Shown: positions 1-9,400, counted from the stretch's first letter. The stretch is 23,207 nucleotides of DNA from UMGS1781 sp964389545 (GCA_964389545.1 CAYMDN010000020.1:1-23207); one strand, 5' to 3'. Made by a program: numbers and translations. The notes: generated by a model not told the origin, from the sequence alone.

Positions 1-1040
1 CATATAAAAGAGCAACTTTAATATTTAAAGATTTAGAAAGAATAACACAAATATTAAATGATGAAAAAAGACCAGTACAAATTATATTTGCAGGAAAAGC
101 TCACCCAGCAGATAAAGGTGGACAGGATTTAATCAAATATATACATGAAATATCAATGATGCCACAGTTCAAAGGAAAAATCATCTTACTAGAGAATTAC
201 AATATAAATATAGCTAGATACTTAGTATCAGGTGTTGATGTATGGCTTAATAATCCAAGAAGACCTATGGAAGCATCAGGAACAAGTGGAGAAAAAGCAT
301 CTGTTAATGGAGTTGTAAACTTTAGTGTACTAGATGGATGGTGGGCAGAAGGTTATAACTTTAAGAATGGATGGCCAATCGGAACAAACGATGAATATTA
401 TTCATATGAAGAACAAGACATAGCAGATAGTGAAAGTTTATATAGAACATTAGAAAATAAAATAATACCAGCATATTATAATAGAGATAAGAGTGGAATA
501 TCAAGAGAATGGATGGAATTAATGAAAAACTCTATTGCATCAACGGGTGGAAAATATAGTACATCAAGAATGTTGGTTGACTATACAGAACAACTATATA
601 TGCCATTATGCGATTTATATAACAGATACTATAAAAATTTAGACCAAGTAACTGAGTATAATGGAGTAAAACAAAACTTGTTCTCAAGATGGAATGATAT
701 TATAATTACACAAGAAAAGAATTTAGATAATATTACTGTAAATGCTGGAAATAAAATAAGTGTGGCATGTAAAGTAAAATTACCAAATATACAAAAAGAA
801 AATATTGAAGTACAATGTTATTATGGAAAAATTTCTGATACAGGAATAATTGGAAATACAGATGTTGTTACAATGGAATTAGTATCATCAGATGAAGCAA
901 ACAATGAGTATACATATGAAGCAAAAATACAATTAAAAACAGGTGGAGATTACGGATATACATTTAGAGCAATGCCAAAACATGAGATGCTATTAGATAG
1001 TGCTAACTGGAATCTTATAAAATGGATAACAAACAACTAA
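1..1040 (+). CDS. glgP: Alpha-glucan (glycogen) phosphorylase, 3' part
   Basis: This is the C-terminal part (about 345 codons, frame starting at base 3) of a GT35 phosphorylase that releases glucose-1-phosphate from glycogen or maltodextrin in the cytoplasm. The open frame begins before the window with YKRATLIF and FAGKAHPADKGG, both typical of the bacterial alpha-glucan phosphorylase subfamily. The PLP-binding segment EASGTSGEKASVNG follows, with the expected Schiff-base lysine at codon 294-296, then NFSVLDGWWAEGY. The last 100 or so residues (from NLDNITVNAG to LIKWITNN) match the beta-rich tail of this subfamily, which muscle-type glycogen phosphorylases lack. The first Met in the window is inside the protein and is not a start. 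The 5' part and any glycogen-operon neighbours lie outside the window. Confidence in family is high; the physiological glucan is not determined by sequence. Confidence 0.93.
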   Translation, partial: YKRATLIFKDLERITQILNDEKRPVQIIFAGKAHPADKGGQDLIKYIHEISMMPQFKGKIILLENYNINIARYLVSGVDVWLNNPRRPMEASGTSGEKASVNGVVNFSVLDGWWAEGYNFKNGWPIGTNDEYYSYEEQDIADSESLYRTLENKIIPAYYNRDKSGISREWMELMKNSIASTGGKYSTSRMLVDYTEQLYMPLCDLYNRYYKNLDQVTEYNGVKQNLFSRWNDIIITQEKNLDNITVNAGNKISVACKVKLPNIQKENIEVQCYYGKISDTGIIGNTDVVTMELVSSDEANNEYTYEAKIQLKTGGDYGYTFRAMPKHEMLLDSANWNLIKWITNN

Positions 1041-1070
1041 TCTTTGCATGTAAATAGAATTAAATAGTTA

Positions 1071-1099
1071 AATGAAACGACTGTAAAAGTCGTTTCATT
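1071..1099 (+). terminator. Perfect 12-bp hairpin after glgP
   Basis: AATGAAACGACT (1071-1082) pairs perfectly with AGTCGTTTCATT (1088-1099) around a GTAAA loop. It sits 30 bases after the phosphorylase stop and 19 bases before the lipoprotein start. There is no clean U-tract after it, so it may be a terminator, a processing or stability hairpin, or a weak bidirectional terminator. Confidence 0.55.
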
Positions 1100-1118
1100 A
1101 TAAGAGAAAGGGAAAATA

Positions 1119-1673
1119 ATGAAGAAAAAGGGAATTATAATAGCAATAATTGCAGTAATGTTTTCATTAATAATAACACTAGCAGGATGCGGTGAAAAGA
1201 AAAAAGAAACAAACAAAGAAGAAAACACAACAAAAGCTACAGCAAATCAAACTACACAAAAAGATGATGAAAAAGATAATGAAGAAGATAAAAAAGAAAA
1301 CAAAGTAGTAGAAGAAAAAAATGCAAAAATAAAATTAGGAACATATGATTATACTCCAATAGACGAAGAAGATATGGCTGATTCTTATATAGAATTAAGA
1401 GAAGATAATGTAATTATATTAGTAGATTCATTTGCAGGACTAGCCTTAGAAGGAGAATACGAAGTAAAAGGAAATAAGATTGTTGGAAAATATACAAGTA
1501 TGCAATACATTGACCATACAGCAGGTGGAGAGTATATGACTAAAGAAACAGATGAAGAGATTGAACTTAAAATTATTGATGAAACAACAATACAAGATTT
1601 AAATGGATATGGAAAAGTACTAGACAATATTATGGGAATAGAGGCAACATATACACTACACGGAGAAAATTAA
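1119..1673 (+). CDS. Predicted lipoprotein with charged linker and small C-terminal domain
   Basis: The product is a 184-aa secreted, lipid-anchored protein. A positively charged N-terminus (MKKKG), a hydrophobic stretch at residues 5-21 and a lipobox LAGC with Cys24 identify a type II signal peptide. Residues about 25-70 are a low-complexity Lys/Glu/Asn/Thr tether of the kind that holds a domain away from the membrane. Residues about 72-184 form a compact, strand-rich acidic domain (KLGTYDYTPIDEED, YIELREDNVIILV, GEYEVKGNKIVGKYTS) that I cannot assign to a named family. It resembles the many small beta-sandwich or lipocalin-like domains of Firmicute lipoproteins, but that is only an impression. 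A purine-rich ribosome binding site (GAAAGGG) lies just before the ATG. It is followed by a strong terminator and converges on the M23 peptidase gene. No function can be given. Confidence 0.88.
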   Translation: MKKKGIIIAIIAVMFSLIITLAGCGEKKKETNKEENTTKATANQTTQKDDEKDNEEDKKENKVVEEKNAKIKLGTYDYTPIDEEDMADSYIELREDNVIILVDSFAGLALEGEYEVKGNKIVGKYTSMQYIDHTAGGEYMTKETDEEIELKIIDETTIQDLNGYGKVLDNIMGIEATYTLHGEN

Positions 1674-1682
1674 AAATAATTC

Positions 1683-1713
1683 AAAGGATTGGTATAACTA
1701 CCGATCCTTTTTT
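1683..1713 (+). terminator. Rho-independent terminator of the lipoprotein gene, overlapping the M23 gene end
   Basis: AAAGGATTGGT (1683-1693) pairs with ACCGATCCTTT (1700-1710), with one G-T pair and a 6-base loop, followed by a run of T to 1713. The descending arm encodes the last four residues (KKDR) of the convergent peptidase, and its stop codon is 1698-1700. The same palindrome is followed on the minus strand by a T-rich stretch (GAATTATTTTT), so it can serve both genes. Confidence 0.85.
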
Positions 1714-2246
1714 AATGAGAAATGCAAATGTGGACCAGTAGTAGATCCATTTGTAGGATTACCATTAGAGTCTTTATATGGGTTATTGGGAACATCATAA
1801 ACGTTTTTTGGACCAACTACTGCAATTAAATCACCAGCCGAAACATATTGTCCAATATATACCAAAAAGTATGGTGAAACATGAGAATAATTTGCTTCAA
1901 ACATTTCATTTGAAACTCGTACAGTGTAACCATTTGCACCGCTAAAGCCAATGAACGTTACTGTACCAGAAAAAGCTGATAAAATATCTGAACCTTGAGG
2001 AGCACCTATATCAATACCAGAGTGATAAGAAGTTTTTCCCGTAAAGGGAGATTTTCTATATCCAAAAGGTGAAGTTATTTGATGGTATTTTGGAGAAGGC
2101 CATACAAAACCAGAAGCCGAGATGGTAACATATGGATTTTTAGTAATTAGATAAGAATGAGAATAAAAATAATAACCAGAAACCCCCAGTAAAATAAAGA
2201 TAAATAAAAAACTAAGAATAAGATATTTAAAAAATAGATTGTTCAT
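1698..2246 (-). CDS. Membrane-anchored M23 (LytM-like) metallopeptidase
   Basis: The product is a 182-aa protein with one N-terminal transmembrane segment (about residues 8-28) and an extracytoplasmic peptidase_M23 domain (about 55-178). M23 enzymes are zinc endopeptidases that cut peptidoglycan cross-bridges or stems. Conserved residues are present: H75 and D79 in HSGIDIG, H122 in NYSHVS, and H173/H175 in GPHLHF, so the metal site (H75, D79, H175) and the catalytic histidines look intact. GFVWPSP and ITSPFGYRKSPFTG are typical domain openers. The protein ends only seven residues after HLH (H175), which is shorter than usual. Its last codons lie in the bidirectional terminator. An AAGGAGGT ribosome binding site (2257-2264) supports the ATG at 2246. 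Substrate and cleavage bond cannot be read from sequence; a sporulation (SpoIIQ-like) role is possible but unsupported. Confidence 0.9.
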   Translation of the reverse strand: MNNLFFKYLILSFLFIFILLGVSGYYFYSHSYLITKNPYVTISASGFVWPSPKYHQITSPFGYRKSPFTGKTSYHSGIDIGAPQGSDILSAFSGTVTFIGFSGANGYTVRVSNEMFEANYSHVSPYFLVYIGQYVSAGDLIAVVGPKNVYDVPNNPYKDSNGNPTNGSTTGPHLHFSLKKDR

Positions 2247-2288
2247 AAAAAAATGGACCTCCTTAATAGAATTAAGTAGCCCAATAAA

Positions 2289-2317
2289 ATTATAACATAT
2301 ATAAAAGCATAATTAAA
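2289..2317 (-). promoter_or_regulatory. Promoter of the M23 peptidase gene
   Basis: On the minus strand TTTAAT (2317-2312) and TATAAT (2294-2289) are 17 bases apart, and the -10 is extended (TGTTATAAT). Transcription would start near 2282, giving a leader of about 36 bases. The spacer lies inside the inverted repeat at 2303-2326. Confidence 0.6.
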
Positions 2318-2330
2318 GATGCTTTTTTTT
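2303..2330 (+). terminator. Terminator-like hairpin between two divergent promoters
   Basis: AAAAGCAT (2303-2310) pairs with ATGCTTTT (2319-2326) around an 8-base loop and is followed by more T to 2330. No plus-strand gene ends directly upstream, so it may insulate the downstream operon from read-through out of the lipoprotein gene, or act as a DNA site in the divergent promoter region. Confidence 0.45.
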
Positions 2331-2357
2331 CTATTTATAGAAATTATGTTAAGTTTA

Positions 2358-2366
2358 TGGTATAAT
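2358..2366 (+). promoter_or_regulatory. Extended -10 promoter for the 262/1008-aa operon
   Basis: TGGTATAAT (2358-2366) is an extended -10 element. The -35 position (2338-2343, TAGAAA) is poor, as is common with extended -10 promoters. The predicted start of transcription is near 2373, about 65 bases before the first codon. Confidence 0.55.
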
Positions 2367-2437
2367 ATAAAAGAATTATAAAATATTGAAAGGAGTGTAA
2401 TATATTTAGAATATTAAATATATCATGCAGATAGGAT

Positions 2438-3226
2438 ATGAATAGTCAAGAAGAAATATGGAAAAAATTAGAAAAAAATATAGAAAAAAATAAAACAATA
2501 TTAGAAAAATTAAATATTATAGATAACCAATATTATTCTTTTCAAATAAAAATTTCAAAATTAATTGAAATGATAAGGTTAAAAGAACAAAGTAAAAAAG
2601 AAAGTTATATAAAAGGAAAAAATATATTAATAATCCATTCAGGAAATCCATATTTGACATTGTTATTAGCTATAGAAGCAATCCAAAAGGAAATAAACAT
2701 TACAATTGATATACAAGAAACTATGTATGGACTAAATAGTGGAATTGCAAAAATAATACAAGAGACTTTAAATGAAGAAAATATAGATATTACAATTAAC
2801 TTAGAAAGAGATACAATAAATGAAAAGGGAAATCTATTAAAATTTGATAAGATAATTGTAATGGGAGAAAAAGATATATATAAATTGTTGAAGAAAAGAA
2901 ATTTAAAACAATTATCGTATAATCCTAGTGGAAATATAGAGATGTATTGTGATTCTGAAAAATTCCAAGAAATTGAAGAAATGATTTGTGAAATAGCAGA
3001 TTATAATTTCATGCTTATGGAAAGATATGAGGAATGTGAAAACCTAGAAGAAGTAGTAGAACAAATAAATGAGTATGGTGAAAAAGATATAGTGGTTATT
3101 TTAACGAAACAAAATATTTTAAAAGAAGAACTAAGAAAAAAAATAAAAGGAAAATATGTTTATATTAATGAAAATCCATATAAACAAATGGAAGAAGATA
3201 AAATAAAAGAAAACTATTTAAATTAG
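2438..3226 (+). CDS. Unrecognised 262-aa protein, coiled-coil plus alpha/beta domain
   Basis: I do not recognise a named family. Residues 1-57 are Lys/Glu/Asn-rich and probably helical or coiled-coil (EEIWKKLEKNIEKNKTILEKL). From about residue 58 strands and helices alternate (KGKNILIIHSGNPYLTLLLAIEAIQ, ITIDIQETMYGLNSGIAKIIQETL, KFDKIIVMGEKDIYKLLKK, KDIVVILTKQNI), suggesting a cytoplasmic Rossmann-like alpha/beta fold. The run GNPYLTLLLAIEAIQ followed by MYGLNSGIAKII faintly recalls aldehyde-dehydrogenase-like folds, but no catalytic Cys motif is seen, so I make no claim. There is no signal peptide or membrane segment. The start is uncertain: only a weak GGAT precedes the ATG, and a stop codon at 2432-2434 excludes an upstream in-frame start. 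It lies 12 bases before the 1008-aa gene and is surely co-transcribed with it. Confidence 0.8.
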   Translation: MNSQEEIWKKLEKNIEKNKTILEKLNIIDNQYYSFQIKISKLIEMIRLKEQSKKESYIKGKNILIIHSGNPYLTLLLAIEAIQKEINITIDIQETMYGLNSGIAKIIQETLNEENIDITINLERDTINEKGNLLKFDKIIVMGEKDIYKLLKKRNLKQLSYNPSGNIEMYCDSEKFQEIEEMICEIADYNFMLMERYEECENLEEVVEQINEYGEKDIVVILTKQNILKEELRKKIKGKYVYINENPYKQMEEDKIKENYLN

Positions 3227-3238
3227 AAAGGTAATAAT

Positions 3239-6200
3239 ATGGCAACAGTTAAAGAAATAAAGAAGTTATTTGAAGATTGCGAAATAGATTATTTTGATGA
3301 GTATGATGTAGAAGCAATAGAAACAAATAAAAACGAGTTAAGTCAAGAACTAAGAAGTAATCAATCAATGAAGGATTTTTGCATAAGTATGGCAGGACAA
3401 ATTGATATAAAAAAATTAATATTAATTTGTGCTTGGAAAATGAACAGGACTACAAGTAGTGTTTTTCCTAGAATAAATAAGTCACAAATAATAGAAGAAC
3501 AAGATAGAAGAAAAAAAGAAAAAATAATGGAATATGCAAAACGATATATAAAGCAAGGAGAAAATATTATTTTATATAAAGCAGATGTAGATAGTACTTT
3601 TACAAAACCAATTATTTCTACAATTTCTTCAGAAGAAATTGTATATGGAAATAAGAACAGAGAAGAAAAACCTGAAAATGAAAAATTGGCTGCAGTAAAA
3701 CAAATGCTTTTAAACGGATACAAAGATTTTGATTTTTCGGATTTGACATTGATTTATGCTAAAGATTATAGCTTTGTAGAAGCTTTTGAACTAACAATGA
3801 AAAGAAAAACATTGATGAGTGAATTTAACATGTCATTAGATGAGGCAAATGATTATATAAATAATTTGAATCGCAGAGAAAAACACTATGACTTAGTATT
3901 TGGCGATGAGATAAAAAGAACTTGTATGCAAGGATTGCAGGAGTATCATTATGGAATAGTAGATGATAAATTTTTACTAACGATTGCATATAGGAAAATA
4001 GAGGAAATATTAGATTCAGAAAAGGAAAGAACACCAGAAGAAATGCAAAAACTTGTATTAGAGGCAAAAGAATTTTTAAGTGCTATTGAAAACTTAGTAA
4101 ACGAAAAATCAAAAGTTCAGCTTTTTTCAAGAGATGCAGGTAATTATGGAAATGATTTCAGTATAAAAGCAACTTATACAGTTGAAGATGTAAGAAAAGA
4201 TTTGTGCAAAATCACAAAAGATGGTAGATATCATTCTGATGAAGAAATTACTTCTGGACAAGTTCTATTAAGTGATTTGGGAGAATATTATCGATATTTA
4301 TCTATACCAACAAGCATACAACTTTCGAAAATAAATGATAAGAATTTAAGATTTTTGGCAGACAAAGGTGTGATTTCTGGAGGTGTACTAGTAAATGTTT
4401 TAAGTTCTCCAGAGGTACCAAAAACAAATATAGTATATATGTATTTAAGAGGATATTTATCAAAAGATGATTTATCTAAAATAGCTCTATTAAGGAATTT
4501 AAATGAAGAAGCAATAGTAGCAGATATAAAATCTACTAAATTAGAAGGAAAAAAAATAGGAGAAGAAAGAGTTTCATTGCAAGAATTAGGAAATGTAGAT
4601 GATTTATTATCAGATGATGAAATTAGTGGAGCATTTGTATTAGCATTAAATAGCCAAGATGAAGAAAATCTAACATATTTGGAGAATAGAGGAAGCATTA
4701 CTGATGATAGACTTTATCAAAGCTATATTGCGAATCCTTCTATTTTAGGAAGTTTAAGAGAAAGATATGGAGATGAGAGAATAGCTGGATTAACCAGTAC
4801 AGAAAAAATATTAAATTTATATAGAAAAAAATATAATGACAAAAATGATGAATATCAAGAATATGAAAAAAATGTACAGTTATATCAACTAAACGGACAA
4901 AGAATAGATGATGATATTATTTTAGGACTAGAGGATGATTTTAGCGATGATGCGGTAACACAATTATATAAAGATGGTATTATTGCGTTATCAAGTGCTG
5001 TTGAATATGGAGAGATTGGAGTATTAAATCAAATAGCTAGGGATGGAACAGTAAGAGAAGAAGATATTCCATATGTACTTGAAAATGCACAAGGTAAAAT
5101 TAATGAGAATCTAGTTAAGCAAGCATATGAAAAGGGATTACGAGATGAAAAGCAGATATTCGATATGTATTTACAAGGAAAAACTGGATTTGAAAGTATT
5201 AGATTATTAGGAGATAATGCTCAAAAGATAGAAGATGAAATAACTGAAGAAGGAATAGTTATATTATTACAAGATAAAAACGAAAAACAATTTAAAAGAT
5301 ATACTTTAGCTTATCGTGAACTTATATTAAAGAAATTATCAGAAGAACAAATTGCAGAATCAAGACAAAAAGTTATACAACTTTTAGATGGAACACTTTC
5401 AAAGGAAGAAGTAATACGATTATATGCGGAAAACATAGTTGGACTAAATGAAATTATTAGATATGGTGGCATGTTACTTTTAAATTCTATGGTAAAAGAT
5501 GGTAAGTTAAGACCAAGTGATACAAAACAAATATTTAAAGACAATGAAAATGGAGAAGTATGGGATATAAGAGAAGTTCTATCAAGAACTGATATGAGTG
5601 ATATAGAAAAAATTATTTTAGTTTATTCTACTTATGATCAAGCTTCAGAAAAAGATCTAAGAGATAGCCTTATGAATTATATTTATACTCATAGTGGAGA
5701 TATGCATGATGAAGGTAAATCTAACGGAGAGAAAAAGGGAATAGCCAAAGAAAGAACTGTAACAACGAGGAAAACAGTAACAGATCCATTTCAAAGATGG
5801 AGATTATTCTCTTTATTATATGAAAATTATGATAAAAGATATCTCGATGGTTATTTAATTGTCTACTTTGATAATTTAGATAGAGTGGTAATCGAGAAAA
5901 TGTTTGATAAGAAGTTTGGAAGAAATTATCCAGCATATGGAAAAAGAACTTATACAATGCCATTAGAGGAATACATACAAATAGAAGATGAAATAATACA
6001 AAATGATAGAAATGGTAATGAAAGAATCAACATTTCTAAATTAAGAAAAGCAGCGAAAGAAAGTGATGATATTTATACCACAACTCATAGGGGTGTTGGA
6101 ATTAGTAAAGCTGATAAAATGGACTTAAGAAAAGGTTGGGGAGGAAGATTCTTAAGAATATTAGGAATACAAGATTTAAAAAAACTATATACCTTGCAAC

Positions 6201-6265
6201 AAGCAAAAGAAATTGAAGAATGTTTAAGGCAGATAGAAATAACAAGAGAAGAAATAGAAAGGTAA
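3239..6265 (+). CDS. Unrecognised 1008-aa helical repeat protein
   Basis: This is a large cytoplasmic-looking protein without signal peptide or membrane segment, rich in Glu, Lys, Asp and Ile. I recognise no catalytic domain. The middle third carries a degenerate motif of the form [IV]-x-x-[LMV]-Y, with tyrosines at residues 402, 528, 577, 644, 729 and 796, suggesting a helical solenoid. Two units align well: LYKDGIIALSSAVEYG at 576 and LYAENIVGLNEIIRYG at 728, each followed by a leucine-rich helix and DG. A polar Lys/Ser/Gly-rich linker (around 825-850) separates the solenoid from a C-terminal domain with many aromatics and basic residues (DPFQRWRLFSLLYENYD, MFDKKFGRNYPAYGKRTYTMPLEEYI, TTHRGVGISKAD, LRKGWGGRFLRILG). 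AAAGG before the ATG is an acceptable ribosome binding site. It shares an operon with the 262-aa gene, and a strong terminator follows. A scaffold or binding role is inference only. Confidence 0.85.
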   Translation: MATVKEIKKLFEDCEIDYFDEYDVEAIETNKNELSQELRSNQSMKDFCISMAGQIDIKKLILICAWKMNRTTSSVFPRINKSQIIEEQDRRKKEKIMEYAKRYIKQGENIILYKADVDSTFTKPIISTISSEEIVYGNKNREEKPENEKLAAVKQMLLNGYKDFDFSDLTLIYAKDYSFVEAFELTMKRKTLMSEFNMSLDEANDYINNLNRREKHYDLVFGDEIKRTCMQGLQEYHYGIVDDKFLLTIAYRKIEEILDSEKERTPEEMQKLVLEAKEFLSAIENLVNEKSKVQLFSRDAGNYGNDFSIKATYTVEDVRKDLCKITKDGRYHSDEEITSGQVLLSDLGEYYRYLSIPTSIQLSKINDKNLRFLADKGVISGGVLVNVLSSPEVPKTNIVYMYLRGYLSKDDLSKIALLRNLNEEAIVADIKSTKLEGKKIGEERVSLQELGNVDDLLSDDEISGAFVLALNSQDEENLTYLENRGSITDDRLYQSYIANPSILGSLRERYGDERIAGLTSTEKILNLYRKKYNDKNDEYQEYEKNVQLYQLNGQRIDDDIILGLEDDFSDDAVTQLYKDGIIALSSAVEYGEIGVLNQIARDGTVREEDIPYVLENAQGKINENLVKQAYEKGLRDEKQIFDMYLQGKTGFESIRLLGDNAQKIEDEITEEGIVILLQDKNEKQFKRYTLAYRELILKKLSEEQIAESRQKVIQLLDGTLSKEEVIRLYAENIVGLNEIIRYGGMLLLNSMVKDGKLRPSDTKQIFKDNENGEVWDIREVLSRTDMSDIEKIILVYSTYDQASEKDLRDSLMNYIYTHSGDMHDEGKSNGEKKGIAKERTVTTRKTVTDPFQRWRLFSLLYENYDKRYLDGYLIVYFDNLDRVVIEKMFDKKFGRNYPAYGKRTYTMPLEEYIQIEDEIIQNDRNGNERINISKLRKAAKESDDIYTTTHRGVGISKADKMDLRKGWGGRFLRILGIQDLKKLYTLQQAKEIEECLRQIEITREEIER

Positions 6266-6271
6266 GAAACA

Positions 6272-6305
6272 AATAAGCATGTTAAAAAACATGCTTATTT
6301 TTATT
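6272..6305 (+). terminator. Terminator of the 262/1008-aa operon
   Basis: AATAAGCATGTT (6272-6283) and AACATGCTTATT (6288-6299) form a perfect 12-bp stem with an AAAA loop, followed by TTT and a T-rich tail. It begins 7 bases after the stop codon. Confidence 0.92.
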
Positions 6306-6369
6306 GTAATAGTGTTAGTCAATCATGCATAGTTAAAGATAGTAATGAATATTGTTTAAAGAAAAATAT

Positions 6370-6388
6370 AACAAATAAACCATTTGTT
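6370..6388. promoter_or_regulatory. Inverted repeat upstream of the activase promoter
   Basis: AACAAAT (6370-6376) and ATTTGTT (6382-6388) are perfect arms around AAACC. The repeat is centred about 60 bases before the -10 at 6437-6442. It could be an operator or a weak hairpin; nothing identifies a regulator. The rest of the 6306-6433 interval shows no gene. Confidence 0.3.
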
Positions 6389-6433
6389 TTAATAAATAAA
6401 ATAAGACAAAGTATACTAAAAGTTGACAGTTTA

Positions 6434-6442
6434 TGATATAAT
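6434..6442 (+). promoter_or_regulatory. Extended -10 promoter of the activase gene
   Basis: TGATATAAT (6434-6442) is an extended -10 element giving a leader of about 30 bases before the ATG at 6481. The TTGACA at 6423-6428 is only 8 bases away and cannot be its -35 box. Confidence 0.6.
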
Positions 6443-6480
6443 ACGAGTTAGACGAATTATGTTAAAAGAAAGAGGTAACT

Positions 6481-9400
6481 ATGAAAACATTAATTCATAT
6501 AGGAATTGACGTAGGTTCTACTACAGTAAAGATTGTAGTAATGAACCAAGATTTAGAAATAATATATAAAACATATAAAAGACATTTTTCAGACACTAAA
6601 AATACAGTATGTAAGTGTCTAGAAGAATTAATAGATCAATTTAAAGAATGTGAAATGACAATTGCACTAACAGGTTCAGGAGCACTTTCTGTTTCTGAAT
6701 TTTTAGGATTACCATTTATACAAGAAGTTGTTGCATGTAAAAGAGTAGTAGAAAAAGATATACCAAAAACAGATGTAGTTATAGAATTAGGTGGAGAAGA
6801 TGCAAAAATAATTTACTTTGGAAAATCTATAGAACAAAGAATGAATGGAACATGCGCAGGTGGAACAGGTGCATTTTTAGATCAAATGGCAACATTACTA
6901 AATACAACAACACCAGGTTTAAATGAGCTTGCAAAAAACTATAATACAATTTACCCAATCGCTTCAAGATGTGGAGTTTTTGCAAAATCAGATATTCAAC
7001 CACTTATGAATGAAGGCGCAGCTAAAGAAGATCTTGCGGCGTCTATATTTCAAGCAGTAGTAAACCAAACAATTAGCGGTTTAGCTTGTGGACGTCCAAT
7101 TAGAGGGAAAGTAGCATTCTTAGGAGGACCATTAAGTTATTTATCAGAACTAAGAAAGAGATTTATAGAAACACTACAATTAACAGATGATGACGTAATT
7201 GCACCAGAAGATGCACACTTATTAGTAGCAAAAGGAGCAACATTAGATTCTGTAAATTACAATACTATATCAGTAGAAAAATTAAGAGCAAAAATTAACT
7301 TATTAAAAGAATATAGAGATAGCTCATCCGATTCTTTAAAACCATTATTTACAATAGAAGATGAGTATAAACAATTTAAAGAAAGACATGAACAACATAA
7401 AGTTCCGAAAAAGGATATAAAACAATATATAGGAGATTGTTTCTTAGGAATAGATGCAGGTTCAACTACAAGTAAATTAGTATTAATTGATAATGAATAT
7501 AATTTACTTTATTCATCATACAGAAATAATGAGGGGAAGCCATTACAAACCGTCACAAGCATGTTAAAAGAATTATATGATGTTTTACCTAAAAAAGCTG
7601 TAATAAAATATGCAGGGTCAACAGGATATGGAGAAAAGCTAATACAAACAGCATTGAACTTAGAAGTAGGAGAAATTGAGACAATAGCACATTATACTGC
7701 TGCAAAAAGATTTATGCCACAAGCTACAAGTATTGTAGACATTGGTGGTCAAGACATGAAATATATAAAAATAAAAGATGGTGTTATAGACAATATAATG
7801 CTAAATGAAGCATGCTCTTCAGGATGTGGTTCATTTATTGAAACATTCGCAAAAAATTTAAATTTAAAGATAGATGAATTTGTTGAAGAGGCAATAAAAT
7901 CTAATAGACCCGTAGATTTAGGATCTAGATGTACAGTTTTCATGAATTCAAAAATCAAGCAAGCTCAAAAAGAAGGATATAAAGTTGGGGATATTTCAGC
8001 AGGATTATCATATTCTGTTATAAAAAATGCTATACAAAAAGTTATGAAAATAAGAGATGTTGAAACATTAGGAGATCATATTGTTGTACAAGGTGGAACA
8101 TTCTATAATGATGCTGTTTTAAGAGCTTTTGAAGTAATAGTTGGAAAAGAAGTAATTAGACCAGATATAGCTGGACTTATGGGTGCATACGGAATTGCAT
8201 GTATAGCAAAAGAAGAATTTGCAACAAATGGAGATAAAAAATACGAATCAAACGTAACAAAAAATAATGCACTAGATGATTTAAAAGTTACAATATTACA
8301 TACAAGATGTCACGGATGTGAAAATAACTGTCAATTAACAATAAATGAGTTTTCAAATGGAAAAAGATTCATATCTGGAAACAGATGTGAGAGAGGGGCA
8401 GGAATAGAAAAGAGTAAAACTCAAATACCAAATATATACAAATATAAATATCAAAGATTATTCCAATATAAACCATTAGAAGAAGAAAACGCACCACGAG
8501 GAACAATAGGAATACCAAGAGTTTTAAATATGTATGAGGACTATCCATTCTGGTTTACTCTATTTACAAAATTAGGTTTTAGAGTAATTCTATCTGAAAA
8601 AAGTGATAGAAAAACATATGAAAAAGGTATGGAATCAATGCCATCAGAATCAGTATGTTATCCAGCAAAACTAAGTCATGGACATATTATAAGCCTAATA
8701 AAATCAGGAGTAAAAACAATTTTTTATCCATGTATGATGTATTCAAGAAAAGAAGATGCAGAAGCAAATAACAAATATAATTGTCCAATAGTTATTTCAT
8801 ACTCAGAAGTTCTAAAAAATAATGTTGAAGAATTAAAAACTCAAAATATAAAATTCATAAATCCATTCTTACCATTTGATAGAAAAGGATTAGAAAGACG
8901 TTTATTTGAACTTGAAGAATTTAAAGAATATAACTTTAACAAAAAAGAATTAAAAGAAGCAGTAGAAGCAGCAGAAGCAGAGTACCAAACATATAAAGCA
9001 GACGTTAGAAAAAAAGGAGAAGAAACACTTGAATATATAAAACAAAACAACATGAAAGGTATTGTTCTCTCAGGAAGACCATATCATGTAGACCCAGAAA
9101 TTAACCATGGTATAGATACAATGATAACAACACTAGGACTATGTGTATTATCAGAAGATAGTATAGCACATTTATCAACAGTTAAAAGACCTATAAGAGT
9201 TGTTGATCAATGGGTATTCCATTCAAGATTATATAGAGCAGCAGATGTTGTAGGACGTAATGATAATTTAGAATTAGTACAACTAAATTCATTTGGCTGT
9301 GGTGTTGATGCAGTTACAACAGACCAAGTTGAAGAAATACTTGCAAGTTTTGGAAAAATGTATACACTTATTAAAATAGATGAGGTTAATAATTTAGGAG

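Noticed and set aside
156..161. ATG near 156 as the start of the phosphorylase
   Set aside because: The frame is open to the window edge and upstream residues match the family, so the gene is simply cut.
2425..2445. Six-codon leader peptide before the 262-aa gene
   Set aside because: It sits 29 bases from the strong ribosome binding site and encodes nothing recognisable; kept only as part of the start-site puzzle.
3361..5963. Minus-strand open frames within the 1008-aa gene
   Set aside because: They have no ribosome binding sites, show biased hydrophobic composition expected from antisense of an A-rich gene, and match nothing.
6423..6442. TTGACA followed by TATAAT as a standard promoter
   Set aside because: The two boxes are only 8 bases apart; the TATAAT is better read as an extended -10 (TGATATAAT).
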